From the NCBI GenBank assembly GCA_951213105.1, contig OX578140.1:119085653-119149652 (forward strand): a DNA stretch of 64,000 nt. The letters run 5' to 3'. How positions within the stretch are numbered: the stretch's first letter is position 1; every line of letters begins with the position of its first letter. This DNA comes from Amaurobius ferox (Eukaryota; Arthropoda; Arachnida; Araneae; Amaurobiidae). Below, piece after piece: positions 33,300 through 45,691 of this stretch. The translations under genes were made by a program, and so were the position numbers. The notes beneath the pieces are model-generated. The model made no database searches and was not told the origin of the DNA. It worked only from the letters and a program-made list of their open reading frames with translations.

Positions 33300-34177
33300 A
33301 TTGATACATAGGTAGCAGATTTGGCCTTTTTCAAGAAAGTGGCACCATGTTTGTTCATACCAAGCACCATTTATCTGATTATTTGGCAATTAAAGTAGAC
33401 TGTAAAGTCAAAATACTCATGGAACTTCTAAAATCAGTTTTGTTTCTTTTTACAAGACTAAAAATTCGTTCACATGCAGCATTACTATGGGGGAGTGTTA
33501 GTATCTCCAACATGATACTACTCAATTTACCATACAAAAGTTTATACACAGGATCTTTTTGCTTTCCTAACTTAGCCCACTGAACATCTGGTCTTCAGCA
33601 ATTATTTCTTCTGGCAGATCTGCCATTTGATAATGCAAAAACTCAGTCTCTACACTATCAATAATATCAAACGTTGATTCTGTTGAGTCTTTTTGCAGTA
33701 TAGAGGGAAATCTGTCTATAAAAAATTTTATCGAGGAAATTTAACTTTTTTCCTCTGAGACACATCTGCGACTTCAGCATGATGTAAAACATCAGAGTTG
33801 ATTGGAAAGTTTCTGATAATATAATTACATGTCATACAATAGTAGTTTTTGACGTACTAAAAAAAACTGCTTTGTTTCATGAGACTTTAACTTTTTCAGG
33901 CACTCTAACGTCTCTGATCCCACAAATATGTCTTCATTATCCTTATGATGTGTTGAATCACTATAAGAGATATCGAAGCTTTCACGACTTCAAGCTTTAT
34001 GAATCTGACTAATATATCTGTAAAAAAAACTTGAATTTGGAACTTTAGCTTATGGACTCTGGGGATCTCTGATTGCAAACTCACATTAAATTTTTCGAAA
34101 ACACTAATTACATTTTTCAGAAAAAATGCAAGAGCATGGTACAGATTTTTCAAAATAGAAAAATTTGTATTATGCAA
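33300..34177 (-). pseudogene. hAT transposase C-terminal relic
   Basis: Fragments match the transposase of the element at 55916-58926: near 34100 VFEKFNVSLQSEIPRVHKLK corresponds to VFEKYNIMFQQEEPRVHTLK there, and 33580-33420 covers the dimerisation region (…LPHSNAACERIFS… in broken frame). Strongly decayed. Confidence 0.7.
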
Positions 34178-34179
34178 AT

Positions 34180-34690
34180 ATAATTAAAAAATTAACCTTA
34201 ATAATTAGCCATAATATGAAAATAACTAGTTTAGTCGATCTAATATGCAACATTTAAATGATGGAGATGGATGGAAAAAGATACTAATGTACTCTCGGCA
34301 ATTCACGCGATGTAACTGAATTGCGCAATCGCACTGTTTATGCGAAAATAATTAAGAAATTAACAATAATAATTAATCAGAATATGAAAATAAGATAATT
34401 TAGTCGATCTAATATGCAACATTTAAATGATGGAGATGGATGGGAAAAGATACTAACGTAATCTCGGCATTTCACGCGACGTAACTGAATTGCGCAATCG
34501 CACTGTTTATGCGAAAATAATTAAGAAATTAACCATAATAATTAATCAGAATATGAAAATAAGCTAGTTTGGTCAATCAAAAATGCAATATGTTGAAGAT
34601 TGAGATGGATGGAAAAAGATATTATTGCACTCTCGGCGATTCATGAGAACAAACTGAATTGCGCAATCGCAGTGTTTATGCGAAATTAAT
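34180..34690. repeat. 168-bp tandem repeat in hAT element 1
   Basis: Three units share atatgaaaataa (34213, 34382, 34551), tttagtcgatctaatatgca, gatggagatggatgg and actgaattgcgcaatcgcac. Related units occur at 41130-41830, ~43980-44090 and 51480-52000. Confidence 0.85.
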
Positions 34691-35412
34691 GAACAAAATA
34701 ACATTTTAGCGATTTATGCTGAATTAGACAACCTTTGAAGAAGTATATTTATTACTTTCATAAAATAAGCGATCGAGATCTTAATTTACATTACACGCGG
34801 CCGTAAATCTACGTTAATTTGATTAGCATTACCCTGCATTTTATTATGGTGTTGCTACGATCCCGGGAATGGTAGAAATCAGTGCTAAAAAAGCGGAAAA
34901 TCGGCGTTTCCGAGGAATTATACCATGTCTGGTTAATTGATAAATTTCAAATAAAAAAATCCGGAGAATTTCGTTAGTAATTCGGAGGCCGGAGAAGTAA
35001 TGAAACATCCGGAGTTTCCGGCCCAAATCCAGAGAGTTTTTCACGTCTAATCTGTAATCTTATGAGCGTACTTTTATTCAAATAGAGAAAAATTTCCCAC
35101 TTAGCTAAAAAAATCCCTTTTATAGGGAAAATTTTGGGGATATTATCCCTAAACGTAGGGATTTTTTTTTTAAATCGGGAGATGCGCCTTCAAAAGCGGG
35201 AAATCGGGATAAACACTCAAAAATCGGGAATCTCCCGCCAAATTCAGTAGAGTTGGTATACATATGTAACTTTTATGGTTGCAGAGGAGGGAAAATGGGG
35301 TAAAACCGGAATATTTTCAAAAATTCGGATTTTGTGGAAAAAATTCGGATTTTCGGAACAGACGTAAAAATTCGGAATGAATCCGGAAAATTCGGAACGG
35401 TTGGCAGATATG
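34691..35412. other. hAT element 1 terminal region
   Basis: Non-coding; contains several words such as aatcgggat, ccggagtttccgg and aattcggaa repeated irregularly up to the right terminus. Confidence 0.5.
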
Positions 35413-35492
35413 CTTTATGTTTTTGCTGGATGTAACTTCATTGATTGATAGCACGTGCGCCGAGATTTGGGGTTTTGCATGAAGGGGCCGAT

Positions 35493-36280
35493 TGTTGGAA
35501 ACTTAGTTCTGTTTTCGTTGCGATTCTCGTTATCGCGGGAATGTGTTTACATTTTTTTGAATGGTTTTACCGTTCTCGTGAACGACTCGTGACGAGAACA
35601 GAACATGCCATTCATGCAAATGGCCTTCTCGCCGCGTGCGCATCCTGTTTTGCATATAGTGAGGGCGCTGCCGTCAACGGTTGTGTTCCGGAGCGTACCC
35701 ATCACGGTGTATATATGATAGGACACATTCTCAGTTATTCAGACAGACCTGACAGATCGATCAGACGGTGATCGACGGAGAAGGACGACCTTTAAGGAAG
35801 GCAGACCTTGTAATTATGCAGACCTTTAGACAGACCTGCAGACTCTCTAGTAGAGGTAGTAGACCTTTAGATCGGTAGAGAGTAGTCTAACTTGTAATGC
35901 CATGACGTGTGACCTGATGATGGTGGCTTCGTTAACGTGCACGGCATTTGTGGTAAAGTAGCTGTTTTCTACTTACCGATGTTATAATAACTGAGAGTGT
36001 GTGCCTAGTCATAAACTGTTTACAAACCTTTTTCATAAGCTTGCTAGCTCATTGTATGTATATTTGCTTTGCAACGAATGTTACAGTGATTTTGTAACCT
36101 TAAATTGTGCAATGGATCTCACAAGAATAAAATTGTGTTTGTGTTTGACGAACTCGCTTTCTTGAAAAACACTTCACTACTGCGTATCATCTTCTACTAA
36201 AATTTCTACCAGCACTTCAGATTTATATGGATATGGCCAAACACTGCAAAATTTTCTAAATGACTTTCTAGTCGCCAAAA
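35493..36280 (+). repeat. Copia-C 3' LTR
   Basis: 788 bp, tgttggaaac … gtcgccaaaa, preceded by the polypurine tract at 35481. Octamer atgcaaat at 35614-35621 and TATA-like gtatatatga at 35709. Confidence 0.93.
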
Positions 36281-37379
36281 TAGAATACCTTTGGCTGCAC
36301 TAAAAGAATAGCCCTGCTCTTCTAATACAGATGCGGCCAACAAGTTTCGCCGAAATTTTGGTGAATACATAACATTATGCAATACAATATTATTTACATT
36401 ATCCTTAAATTTAACATACATATTCACCGATCCAATGGCCTCAACTGGGCTTTCCATATCACCCACTGCTAGCGACATAGATGTATCCTTATATTTATTA
36501 AATTTAGAAAACAGTTTTATATCATTACAAAAATGTCGCGTAGCAGCTGTGTCAATCACCCAGCTGAGCCTATTGTCAGGATCATCAGCAATATTAGTTT
36601 TAACATTAATATTTGAAAATACTTCAATAATATTAGAGCTAGTCAACTTTTTCAACTTTGGGCATTTTGCCTTTAAATGACCAGTTTTATTAAAAATAAA
36701 GCATGGTCCTATGACCTTAACAGATTTATTGACTTTGGTGACATTTTTGCTTTTAGCGTTAACATAGAAAAGTATACAGATGAATTGGAACTTACATTGT
36801 TATTGTCATGATCCCTCTTCAACTGCCTTATCCTTCCTTAATCCTGGCACAGCTCCTTCTGAATTTTATCCAGCTTGAATTCTTTATCACTCCAACGGTA
36901 GATGACTTGGATTATGCTTTGAAATTCATCTGGCAAGTACCGGATGGCTTGGAACGCTATGTATACGTCCTCCACGGGATGGTTCACGTTTTTCAGCTTG
37001 GTGACAGCTTTCCTTATCCTTGTACAGAAAATATCGACTGGTTCCTCGATTTCCGGGCGAAGACTGAAAAACTCGTCCAACAGATGAACTAAATTAGCGC
37101 GCGTTGGGGCCTCAAAATGCACCTCCAACTTCTCCCACGCATCCACCGGGCTGTCGTTGATATCGAGCAGTTCTTTGTATTCCGCCGATATGTTCCGAAA
37201 TAGGATGGAAAGTGCGCGGTCGCTGCTGCGCATGTAGTCCTCTCGCTCGCGTCGTGCCGTAGACTCGTCGACTGGCAATGCAGTACGGTTGACATGGCCG
37301 TAGCCGTAAAAGAAATTTCATTACGCCAGGTGACGTAATTGTCCCTGTTCAACGCTTCTATTCCGTTGCTCACCTCCAT
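36281..37379 (-). pseudogene. Copia-B gag-pol, N-terminal part, broken
   Basis: ATG at 37379 (MEVSNGIEALNRDNYVTWRN). A frame change near 37310 and another near 36840 break Gag. The zinc knuckle reads CFIFNKTGHLKAKC, the second Cys replaced by Phe. Protease VIDTAATRHF is at ~36545. It ends at the Copia-C insertion and resumes at 26967. Confidence 0.87.
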
Positions 37380-37540
37380 AGTCTTTAACCTTTAACTGTG
37401 ACTAGAGTGCTCTGTTTACTTTTCTGCTTGATGCAAATGGCGCCGCTCGTGGCCCCCGTCGATGGAATTCTCAACGCTTCACTGCTGCTTTATAAGGATA
37501 AAAGTTATGGCCTTGACATACTGGGGCCCATAACCTAAAA
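37380..37540 (-). promoter_or_regulatory. Copia-B leader and primer-binding site
   Basis: Between the gag ATG and the 5' LTR. In element sense TTTTAGGTTATGGGCCCC follows the LTR (37523-37540), matching the initiator-Met anticodon-type primer site. Confidence 0.8.
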
Positions 37541-38544
37541 TGCTGGCGACTAGGAAGTCATTTAGAAAATTTTGCAATGTTTGGCCTTTTCCTTATAACT
37601 CTGAAGTGCTGGTATTACTATTAGCAGAGTAGAAATTTTAGTAGAGGATGATACGCAGTAGTGAAGTGTATTTCAAGAAAGCAAGTTCGTCAAACACAAA
37701 CACAATTTTTATTCTTGTGAGATCCATTGCACAATTTAAGGTTACAAAATAACTGTAACATTCGTTGCAAAGCAAAAGTATATACACAATGAGCTAGCAA
37801 GCTCATGAAAAAGGTTTGTAAACAGTTTATGACTAGGCACACACTCTCAGTTACACGTTCAGTTGCTATAACATTGGTAAGTAGAAAACAGCTACTTTAC
37901 CACAAATGCCGTGCACGTTAACGAAGCCACCATCATCAGGTCACACGTCATGGCATTACACCGAGTCCAATAACCGCGAAAAATTAACTGGTCTCTTTAA
38001 AATTGAAAGAGCCAAAATCTAGAAAAAACATTTTATCGCACTTTCCGAAATAACCATCGGAAACTTGACTCCTACTTAGTTAAAGCAACTTATCTGGAAG
38101 ATGCTAGCGTTACCGTAACATACTCAAACCGAGTATTTTGCTAAGCATCGGATCTACATACTCAAACCGAGTATTTTGCTAAGCATCGGATCTATCAATC
38201 AGATCCCGTTCCATTACATCAGGTCTCTGCAAGGTCAGACTGTGATCTCTTCTGATCTAAGTCTCAGGTCTGATCTCCAATCAAGGTCTGAACTCCTTCC
38301 TAACTGAGAATGTGTCCTATCATATATACACCGTGATGGGTACGCTCCGGAACTCAACCGTTGACGGCAGCGCCCTCACTATATGCACAACAGGATGCGC
38401 GCTCAACGAGAAGGCGATTTACATGAATGGCATGTTCTGTTCTCGTCATGAGTCGTTCACGAGAACGGTAAAACCATTCTAAAAATGTAGACACGTTCCC
38501 GCGATAACGAGAATCGCGATGAAAACAGAACCAATTTTCCAACG
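37541..38544 (-). repeat. Copia-B 5' LTR, right arm of inverted repeat
   Basis: 1004 bp; correctly oriented for the minus-strand element and joined naturally to its primer-binding site. It is the mirror copy of 22594-23597. Confidence 0.92.
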
Positions 38545-38659
38545 TTGTTGCGAATCGTGGGCCGATTGCCGCACTGTCGTGGACCGCGATTCTGTAGCTA
38601 CGTGTGAATTGCAGTAAATTGCAATTTGGGCACACTAAAAAGTACTACGTGTTTCTAAT

Positions 38660-39363
38660 TGTTAGAAACTTGGTTTTGTTTACATCGCGATTCTCGTTTC
38701 GCGGGAGCGTGACGTCATTATTAAAATGATTATTCCGTTCTCGTGAACGAATCACGATGTGGACAAAACTTGGCTGATCATGCAAATCACCTTTCTCGCC
38801 GCTCACGCATCCTGTTTTGCATATCCAGAGGGCGTTGCCGGCAACGGTTATGTTCCGGAACGCACCCATCTTCGGATATAAAGGCTAGACACTTTTCTGG
38901 TTTTAAGTAGATTGGTTTGAAGTAGATCGCTTTGTCAGTCGATCGCTTGGAAAGCTCGGTTGGATAGCTTGCTTATACTGATCGATGGAAGGATCTAGAA
39001 GGATCTAGATCGGGCAGACGGATCTTCGTAAAGTCATGTTTCGATGTTGTCGAAAGTTACGATAAAGTGTTTATCGGTGAACGCGGATATTTAAACTAAA
39101 CTTAGTAGTTTTGATGGTTCTCAGTTAAGGAGACCATGTTTCCCGTGTTGTGGACTTTATAGTGCTGATCCGGAAAGTTTAAATTTTTGCCATAGCGTGT
39201 GCCCGGCTAGTGGTGGCATCGGAAAGTGCACATGGTCACGTAAGTGTGAAATGCTTTTATTCCACTTACTTGTGTAAATAATACGTTAACCAGAAACGTG
39301 TCTAGGCATGGAACTTACACTGAAAAACCTTCATATGAGCTGTAGTGCTCATGTTTTGTAAAA
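38660..39363 (+). repeat. Truncated Copia-A LTR, right arm of inverted repeat
   Basis: Starts tgttagaaac and stops at catgttttgtaaa after ~704 bp. It shares the variant bases of the Copia-A 5' LTR (21461-22478), for example cacatggtc and tgcccgg, against the 3' LTR, so it was copied from that LTR. Confidence 0.88.
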
Positions 39364-40137
39364 TGCTGGCGACTAGAAAGTCATTTAGAAAATTTTGCAG
39401 TGTTTGGCCATATCCATATAAATCTGCAGTGCTGGTAGAAATTTTAGTAGAAGATGATACGCAGTAGTGAAGTGTTTTTCAAGAAAGCGAGTTCGTCAAA
39501 CACAAACACAATTTTATTCTTGTGAGATCCATTGCACAATTTAAGGTTACAAAATCACTGTAACATTCGTTGCAAAGCAAATATATATACAATGAGCTAG
39601 CAAGCTCATGAAAAAGGTTTGTAAACAGTTTATGACTAGGCACACACTCTCAGTTACTATAACATTGGTAAGTAGAAAACAGCTACTTTACCACAAATGC
39701 CGTGCACGTTAACGAAGCCACCATCATCAAGTCACACGTCATGGCATTACAAGTTAGACTACTCTCTACCGGTCTAAAGGTCTACTACCTCTACTAGAGA
39801 GTCTGCAGGTCTGTCTAAAGGTCTGCATAATTACAAGGTCTGCCTTCCTTAAAGGTCGTCCTTCTCCGTCGATCACCGTCTGATCGATCTGTCAGGTCTG
39901 TCTGAATAACTGAGAATGTGTCCTATCATATATACACCGTGATGGGTACGCTCCGGAACTCAACCATTGACGGCAGCGCCCTCACTATATGCAAAACAGG
40001 ATGCGCGTGCGGCGAGAAGGCGATTTGCATGAATGGCATGTTCTGTTCTCGTCACGAGTCGTTCACGAGAACGGTAAAACCATTCTAAAAATGTAGACAC
40101 GTTCTCGCGATAACGAGAATCGCGACGAAAACAGAAC
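39364..40137 (-). repeat. Copia-C type solo LTR, minus orientation, truncated
   Basis: Reads tgctggcgactagaaag … gacgaaaacagaac. It lacks the last ~15 bases of the LTR and is followed by 22 bases of LTR sequence in the opposite sense (catgccattcatgcaaatcg, 40138-40159). No target duplication was seen; both edges look like rearrangement joints. Confidence 0.82.
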
Positions 40138-40159
40138 CATGCCATTCATGCAAATCGCC

Positions 40160-40530
40160 TGAGACGACTGATCGCGATTTGTGGTCGCAAAGCAATTGGC
40201 CCGATATATCAGCCATGGGAGCTATGGGACTGAAAGAATTCTGGAGAAATTTCAGTCACCAGAAATGGCGACTTACTGTAATAATTTTAGTCGCCAATGG
40301 TGACCTGGCCACCGCGAATCTGCATCTCTACATCGGCATCGGATTTCTCGGTATCCAATTTGAAGGAAAAAATAATTTTAGGCCGGAACTGGAGAGAGAG
40401 AAATTCTTGCACAGTCTAAATTTTTATGCGAGATTTTATATGGATTTCGCGAGAATCTCGCAGGTTCGTGCTGAAATGGGACCACTGGTTCACAGTTTCT
40501 TTTATTTATCATTAATGATTTCATAATTCT
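40160..40530. other. Unrecognised GC-richer block
   Basis: Higher GC than its surroundings, with tcgcgagaatctcgc and related palindromic words. A 115-codon open frame (40179-40526) has no recognisable motif. It may be a remnant of an unidentified element or of host sequence. Confidence 0.35.
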
Positions 40531-40843
40531 TAATCAAAAACAGCAATTGTAGAAATTGTTTTTTTATAAAGTTTAAATGCTAGTTTTCCATTTTTAGGAT
40601 AACTTTTTTTTTATTCTTACTAAACATTTTTTCCCACATTACCTAATATTATAATAAAAACACTCACTGATAATTTTGGATTTTTTTTTTTAAATTTCAG
40701 AAAAAATCCTTAGAATTCAATTTTTTAATATATATTTTTTATGATTATGAACACATTTCATGGCCTTGTAGAAAATTATATAGTACTTTTGGATAACCAA
40801 AAACAAATCTTAGTAGCTTAGTTAATGGTTTAATTGCCCAATT

Positions 40844-42201
40844 CAGGGTAGTACTGGTAGAATATGAAAATTCAGGACACCAATTTTACAAAATTTCAGG
40901 ACACAAAAAAATATATTTAGGGTTTTTATTCTCTGGTGAAGATTACTTTATAATTAAAACAAATATGTTTACACAAGTTTTCATTAAAGAGAATAACAAA
41001 TATTGATCTTTAATAATAATAATAATAGCAATGAATTATATCCCTGCCGAAATGGTTGCTTTTTGTTTACCTAAATCACTGCTTTAATACCACTTTTTGA
41101 AAAACACCCCTTCACAGTGTTCATAGCTATTTTTCAAAATAGAAAAATTTGTATTATGCAAATATAATTAAAAAAAATAACAATAATTAGTCAGAATATG
41201 AAAATAAGCTAGTTTAGTCAATCTAATATATTAGCATATATGCAACATTTAAAAGATTGAGTTGAAAAAGATACTAGTGTATTCTTGGCAATTCACAAGA
41301 ATTAACTGAATTGTGCAATCACACTGTTTATAAAAGAGTAATTTTAAAAATTAACTGCAATAATTAAGCAGAATATGAAAATACGCTAGTTCAGTCAATC
41401 CAATATGCAATATTTAGAAGATTAAGATGGATGGAAAAAGATATTAACGCAATTCACGAGAACAAACTGAATTGAGCAATCACACTGTTTGTGCGAAAAT
41501 AATTAAGAAATTAACTGTAGTAATTAACTAGAATAGGAAAATATGTTAGTTCAGTGAATATAATATGCAATATTTAGAAGATGGATATAGATGGAAGACT
41601 CTAGGAAATTCACGAAAAAACTGAATTGCACAATCATACTGTTTGTGAGAAAATAATTAAAATAATTAACCATAATAATTAATCAGAATATAGGCTATTT
41701 AATCAATTTAATATGCAATATTTAGAAATTTGAGATGGATGGAAAAGATACAAAGTATACGGCAATTCATGAGAACAAACTGAATTGCACAATCATACAT
41801 ACTGTTTATGCGAAATTAATGAAAAACATAACATTTTTGCGATTTATGCTGAATTTGAAAAAGCATATTTATTACTTTTATAAAATAAGCTTTCGTGATC
41901 TTATTTTACATTACACGTGACCATAAATGTTAATTTATGGCCACATTACTGTGTATGTGGCTATAAATTTACATTAGCCTAGACCCTAGACAGAAGGCAA
42001 CTACGCAAACTCCGTAATCCTTAGTATGTGATGAGGATGTTTCCCGTAGAAACTACAGGGAATCTGTAGTAATTTGCATATCTATTTTTGAGAACATAAA
42101 ATTTTAGGAATTTTAGATTGGCATGTAAAAAATACGGACATTTCAGGACACAAATATTTTTTTCAGGATCTTCAGGAATTTCAGGACAAGTGCGACCTCT
42201 G
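40844..42201. mobile_element. Possible non-autonomous hAT-like element
   Basis: Left end cagggtagtactgg and right end (reversed) cagaggtcgcacttgtcc are loosely alike, with aaattcaggacac-type words repeated inside both ends. The middle is made of the ~168-bp repeat found in the hAT elements. A target duplication is not convincing. Confidence 0.42.
41130..41830. repeat. 160-177-bp tandem repeat, four units
   Basis: gaatatgaaaata recurs at about 41194, 41371, 41531 and 41687, with caatctaatatgca, gatggatggaaaaagat and gaattg-gcaatcacactgtt in each unit. Homologous to the arrays at 34180 and 51480. Confidence 0.82.
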
Positions 42202-43390
42202 TCAATGAGACTGAATTTGATTTATAATTGTTATGTTTACCTATATCAAAAAGCAGAACTCAAACCATTAACAAATAGTTAGGTCAACTAATTTTCGTTT
42301 GCTCATTATTAAAAACTAATGTGCAAGTCACTAAAATCACAGTCACTTTTCTAGAATGCACTAAAATAAATGTGGCTTTTGAGGGAAGAGAAAACTTTTT
42401 ATTCAGAAGAGGCAGCAATTGAATTGGACAATGTAAAGATGGGGTAGGGAAGCTACAAATGTCCATTCTTCAAGTGTGTTGTTATGTGTGTGCATAAACT
42501 GATAACAAAAAGGTTGTAATACATAATTGAAAGTTGTGGAATGGTGGGGAGGGACGTCACCTTATCAACAATAAGAAAGAAATGTGGGCAGATATTGGGC
42601 GACCAGAAAAAAGCGCCCCAAAAGTAAAATGAAATAACAAAAAAACAGGTGAATAAATATGTTTTATTTCAATTACAGAAAAAAGACATATATTCTAAAT
42701 TTATGAAATCACAAGTTCGATATGTCTGCCATCTCGTGCAATGGTATTTGGTTGTCAGTATTGTTTATTCCCAAAGTTTGAACGATTTACGTACAGTGGT
42801 TTTCGAGATATTACAGTTTCTTATTGGGGCGCTTATTTCTGGTCATCCTGTAAGAGCTTCCTGGAAGTGATAACAACAATGGAATACTTCTGGGGTATCA
42901 ACAACAAAAGGTAATTCCTGGGAATAGATAAGGAAGGTCCAAAGTGGTAGGTTACTTCCTTTATGCTTAATATACAAATGCCAATTTTAAGGAACTTGTC
43001 CAACTTAGTGATGTAAACAGCGTCCAACTTCCAAGATAGACAAGTGTCCAAGTTAGACAGTATTATACACATGTTAAAATATAGAAATTCATTCGGTTCC
43101 ACAGAATTGTGTCCAAGATACACAGGTGTCCAACTTTACAGGTTTTACTGTGCATATATATATATGTTTTTTACAAATAATAGAAAATCAAAAAGTGGAT
43201 GGTGCACTTTTACCATTATAGTGATAAGTTACCAACTATTTTTATCCTTAGTCAAGGTCTGTAGTCACTTATTTGTAATGGATATGCTAGAGATGGGATT
43301 TTTGTACTTACTATAGTTTTGGCATAGTTTTCGATTAGTATCAATTTTTTCTTTATATATACATATATATATATACATATATACATATAT
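42202..43390. other. Intron sequence, AT-rich
   Basis: Four short words of the form gtccaactt/tgtccaagatagac recur at 42990-43130, and the segment ends with acaggttttactg (43140-43152), a reversed Tigger-like end without a visible partner. Nothing else recognised. Confidence 0.4.
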
Positions 43391-43392
43391 AT

Positions 43393-44657
43393 CATAGTTG
43401 CCAACTACGGCTGAAAAGCTGTATATTGTTACTCGCAAAAAATAATGACATTCTGAATAATTATCGTAAAGTGAGTTCACACCATACTAAAAAAAAGGAA
43501 AAAAAAAGTGAAAAATAAGCTAAAATAAGGAAAAATAAACTTTGTATCCAAAGTAATTTTAAATTCTACTTTATGGATTATTATTATTCTATACTCTTTT
43601 TTTACAAATGCTATTGAACAAGATTTTACTTTTACAAGGCTTTTTTTTTACCCAAAACAGTTTCAAAACATTTGCAGAGTTTGTACCCATTTTTTCAAAG
43701 CAAAATTGCCAGTGTTTTTCAGGTTTTTCCTGCTGTTTTCAGCAAAATTCCTATGTTGAAGTTTAAATAAATATAGAAATTCTTAAATAACAGTGATTAA
43801 TCAAAGCATAATTTACTTTTCTATGCAAGAATAAAAAAGGTTTAATACATGAAAAGTATTTATTAATTTTAATATTATTATTTTATTTATTGTTTCATGC
43901 ATTATAAATAAATATATATTTTAGAATAAATTTTAATACAATAAAAACAAATTTATAATTGTACTAAATGTATCAAAATAATTAAAAAATTAATATAAAT
44001 AATAAACCAAAATATAAAAATAGGCAAGTTGTTTCAATTTAATATGCAATAATTACAGGATGGAGATGAAAGAAAAAAGAGAGAAAGGTGGGAAAAAATT
44101 GGCATTTTCCGTAATTTTACGAATCTTTTCCATAGTCCATAATTTTGTTCAGAAATCCATAATGGATCTCTGATATAGCTAAGTGGAAAATATTTTCATA
44201 TTTAAATGAAATACACCGAGGATCGCGTACAAATGCAATTTTGTGTGATACTGCTGCAAAATAGCTCTTCATTTCATTAATAACACATCTGAAAAATATT
44301 TTTTTTTGTATATAGCATGAAATAATTATCAAAAATGTTAGTCAATGTAAATAGATTGTAAAAGTGGGAAAAAATAATCATTGGTCATTTCTTTCCTCAG
44401 GTGCTTGTGAGTGCCGATTTTGCAATCACGGAAAAATAAATTTTCCAGATGAAATAACAGGAAAACTCCATTGCAATTCAAGACATTTTTGGGACTTTTG
44501 TGGCCGATTTTGTGTTCTTACGAATCTGCAGACATTCTATCAAAGTATTAAGAGTTTTTTGTAGTAGAGTTGGAAAAAGTAGGGACTTTTGGTTTCTGGA
44601 AGATATACTATAAGAAATCGGTTTCCGATCAGAAGATCCGAAAGATTGGCAGCTATA
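43393..44657. mobile_element. Non-autonomous hAT-like element
   Basis: Left end catagttgccaac; right end, reversed, tatagctgccaat. Both lie in at-repeats, which hides any target duplication. One ~168-bp repeat unit lies at ~43975-44090. No transposase found. Confidence 0.6.
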
Positions 44658-45591
44658 ATATATATATATTATTAAAATACAGTAGTTTAGTTATCAATAT
44701 GGTAAATTAAAAGAGAAATATTTCCTTATTCATCACTGCATTCTTCCAATAAAATTGATATAAATCAATAATTTTTTTAATGTTATGTTTTTAATATATA
44801 AACTAATGTGATTAATTATTAATAAATTATTTACAAGGTCAATTATTTTTTCTATTGACTTCCTGAAAATATAGCCATTTCATATCTTACAACAACAAAA
44901 AACTCACATTTTCCAAATAACACCTCTCTAATTTTTTATGGTAAGAAGGAAACTCTATAAAGAACATGTAAAAAAATGATTAGGAAATTTAAATATGGAG
45001 TTCATCTTGAAAAAAAAATGTTTTTGCTGAAATTCATTTTTTTTTATATTGTGCAACTTTGAAGTAAAAAATAACAAAGTTTTAATTAAAATGTTATCAA
45101 AATGCATGTTGTTTAACAATAAGCATATATTCCAGAATATCCACAGAAAAAAATTATGTGTTTCTGGCAATTAGGGCAGAGCACGAAAGAATTTTATTGA
45201 ATACAAGGTTTTCATTTCATGCATTCGCAGAGCAGCACTTAGTGAATTGTTTGTTCATTTCTTTGAAAATTTATTGCTAAAAAACTAATGCATCAAATCA
45301 GTAATAAATTGATATGGTATTATAATTTTGTTATATGTAGCTTTGAAAAAATTTTGAGAAAAATTTAAAGGGATGGGTGACATATTCAGATTGTTTTGGT
45401 TGAATTGACATAAAATAATCCAGCTGTGAACATATGAAGATCTAAAATACTATACAGCTTAAAACTAAATACAGGAAAAATTATAATGCAGAATTCAAAA
45501 TAATTCTCATGCAATAAACTGAAGTTTAAAATATCATTAAAAGCAACTATATAACACATTCAAAAAATATAAACCAAAGAAAAACTAATAC
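44658..45591. other. AT-rich intron sequence
   Basis: No element or gene recognised up to the NDRG exon. Confidence 0.4.
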
Positions 45592-45691
45592 CTTCATCCA
45601 AGTTGAATTAGTCGGATCAAGGCGACTGTTCATCGTAACAGAATCTTCCAAATGAGGAGACATATCACCAGCAAGAAGTAATATATGACAC
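45592..45691 (-). CDS. NDRG: NDRG-family protein, internal exon
   Basis: A 100-bp exon encodes one base plus 33 codons: CHILLLAGDMSPHLEDSVTM then NSRLDPTNSTWMK. In NDRG proteins this is the beta-strand/loop C(P)VMLVVGD..PH followed by N-SKLDPTKTTFLK. The acceptor is ag at 45692-45693 and the donor gt is at 45590-45591 (ggatgaag|gtatta). The leading g completes the aa| left by the exon at 62171 to give Lys. The end is phase 0 and matches the start of the exon at 13768. The intron to that exon is 31.8 kb and holds the whole Copia nest. Confidence 0.93.

Larger units (their letters stand above)
32815..35412 (-). mobile_element. hAT element 1, degenerate, inserted in Copia-C
   Basis: Ends catagctgccaacc and (reversed) catatctgccaacc form inverted repeats. 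ctttatg lies immediately outside both ends (7 of the 8 bp expected for hAT). The interior holds transposase relics on the minus strand and a three-unit ~168-bp tandem repeat at 34180-34690. Confidence 0.82.
26968..36280 (+). mobile_element. Copia-C: LTR retrotransposon nested in Copia-B gag
   Basis: LTR net length is 788 bp on both sides (5' 26968-28801 minus a 1046-bp insertion; 3' 35493-36280). The 5-bp target duplication tagaa lies at 26963-26967 and 36281-36285, and the interrupted Copia-B gag reads on across the two junctions. By eye the LTRs differ at ~14 sites (~1.8%). The final ccagca of the 3' LTR is ccaaaa. A solo Copia-A LTR sits in its 5' LTR and a hAT element (32815-35412) in its 3' region. 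Confidence 0.93.

Noticed and set aside
40179..40526. A 115-codon gene
   Set aside because: No motif, no homologous frame nearby, no splice or promoter signal; the block lies in a rearranged transposon region.
43140..43152. Right end of a Tigger-like MITE (acaggttttactg)
   Set aside because: No matching left end or TA pair found nearby.
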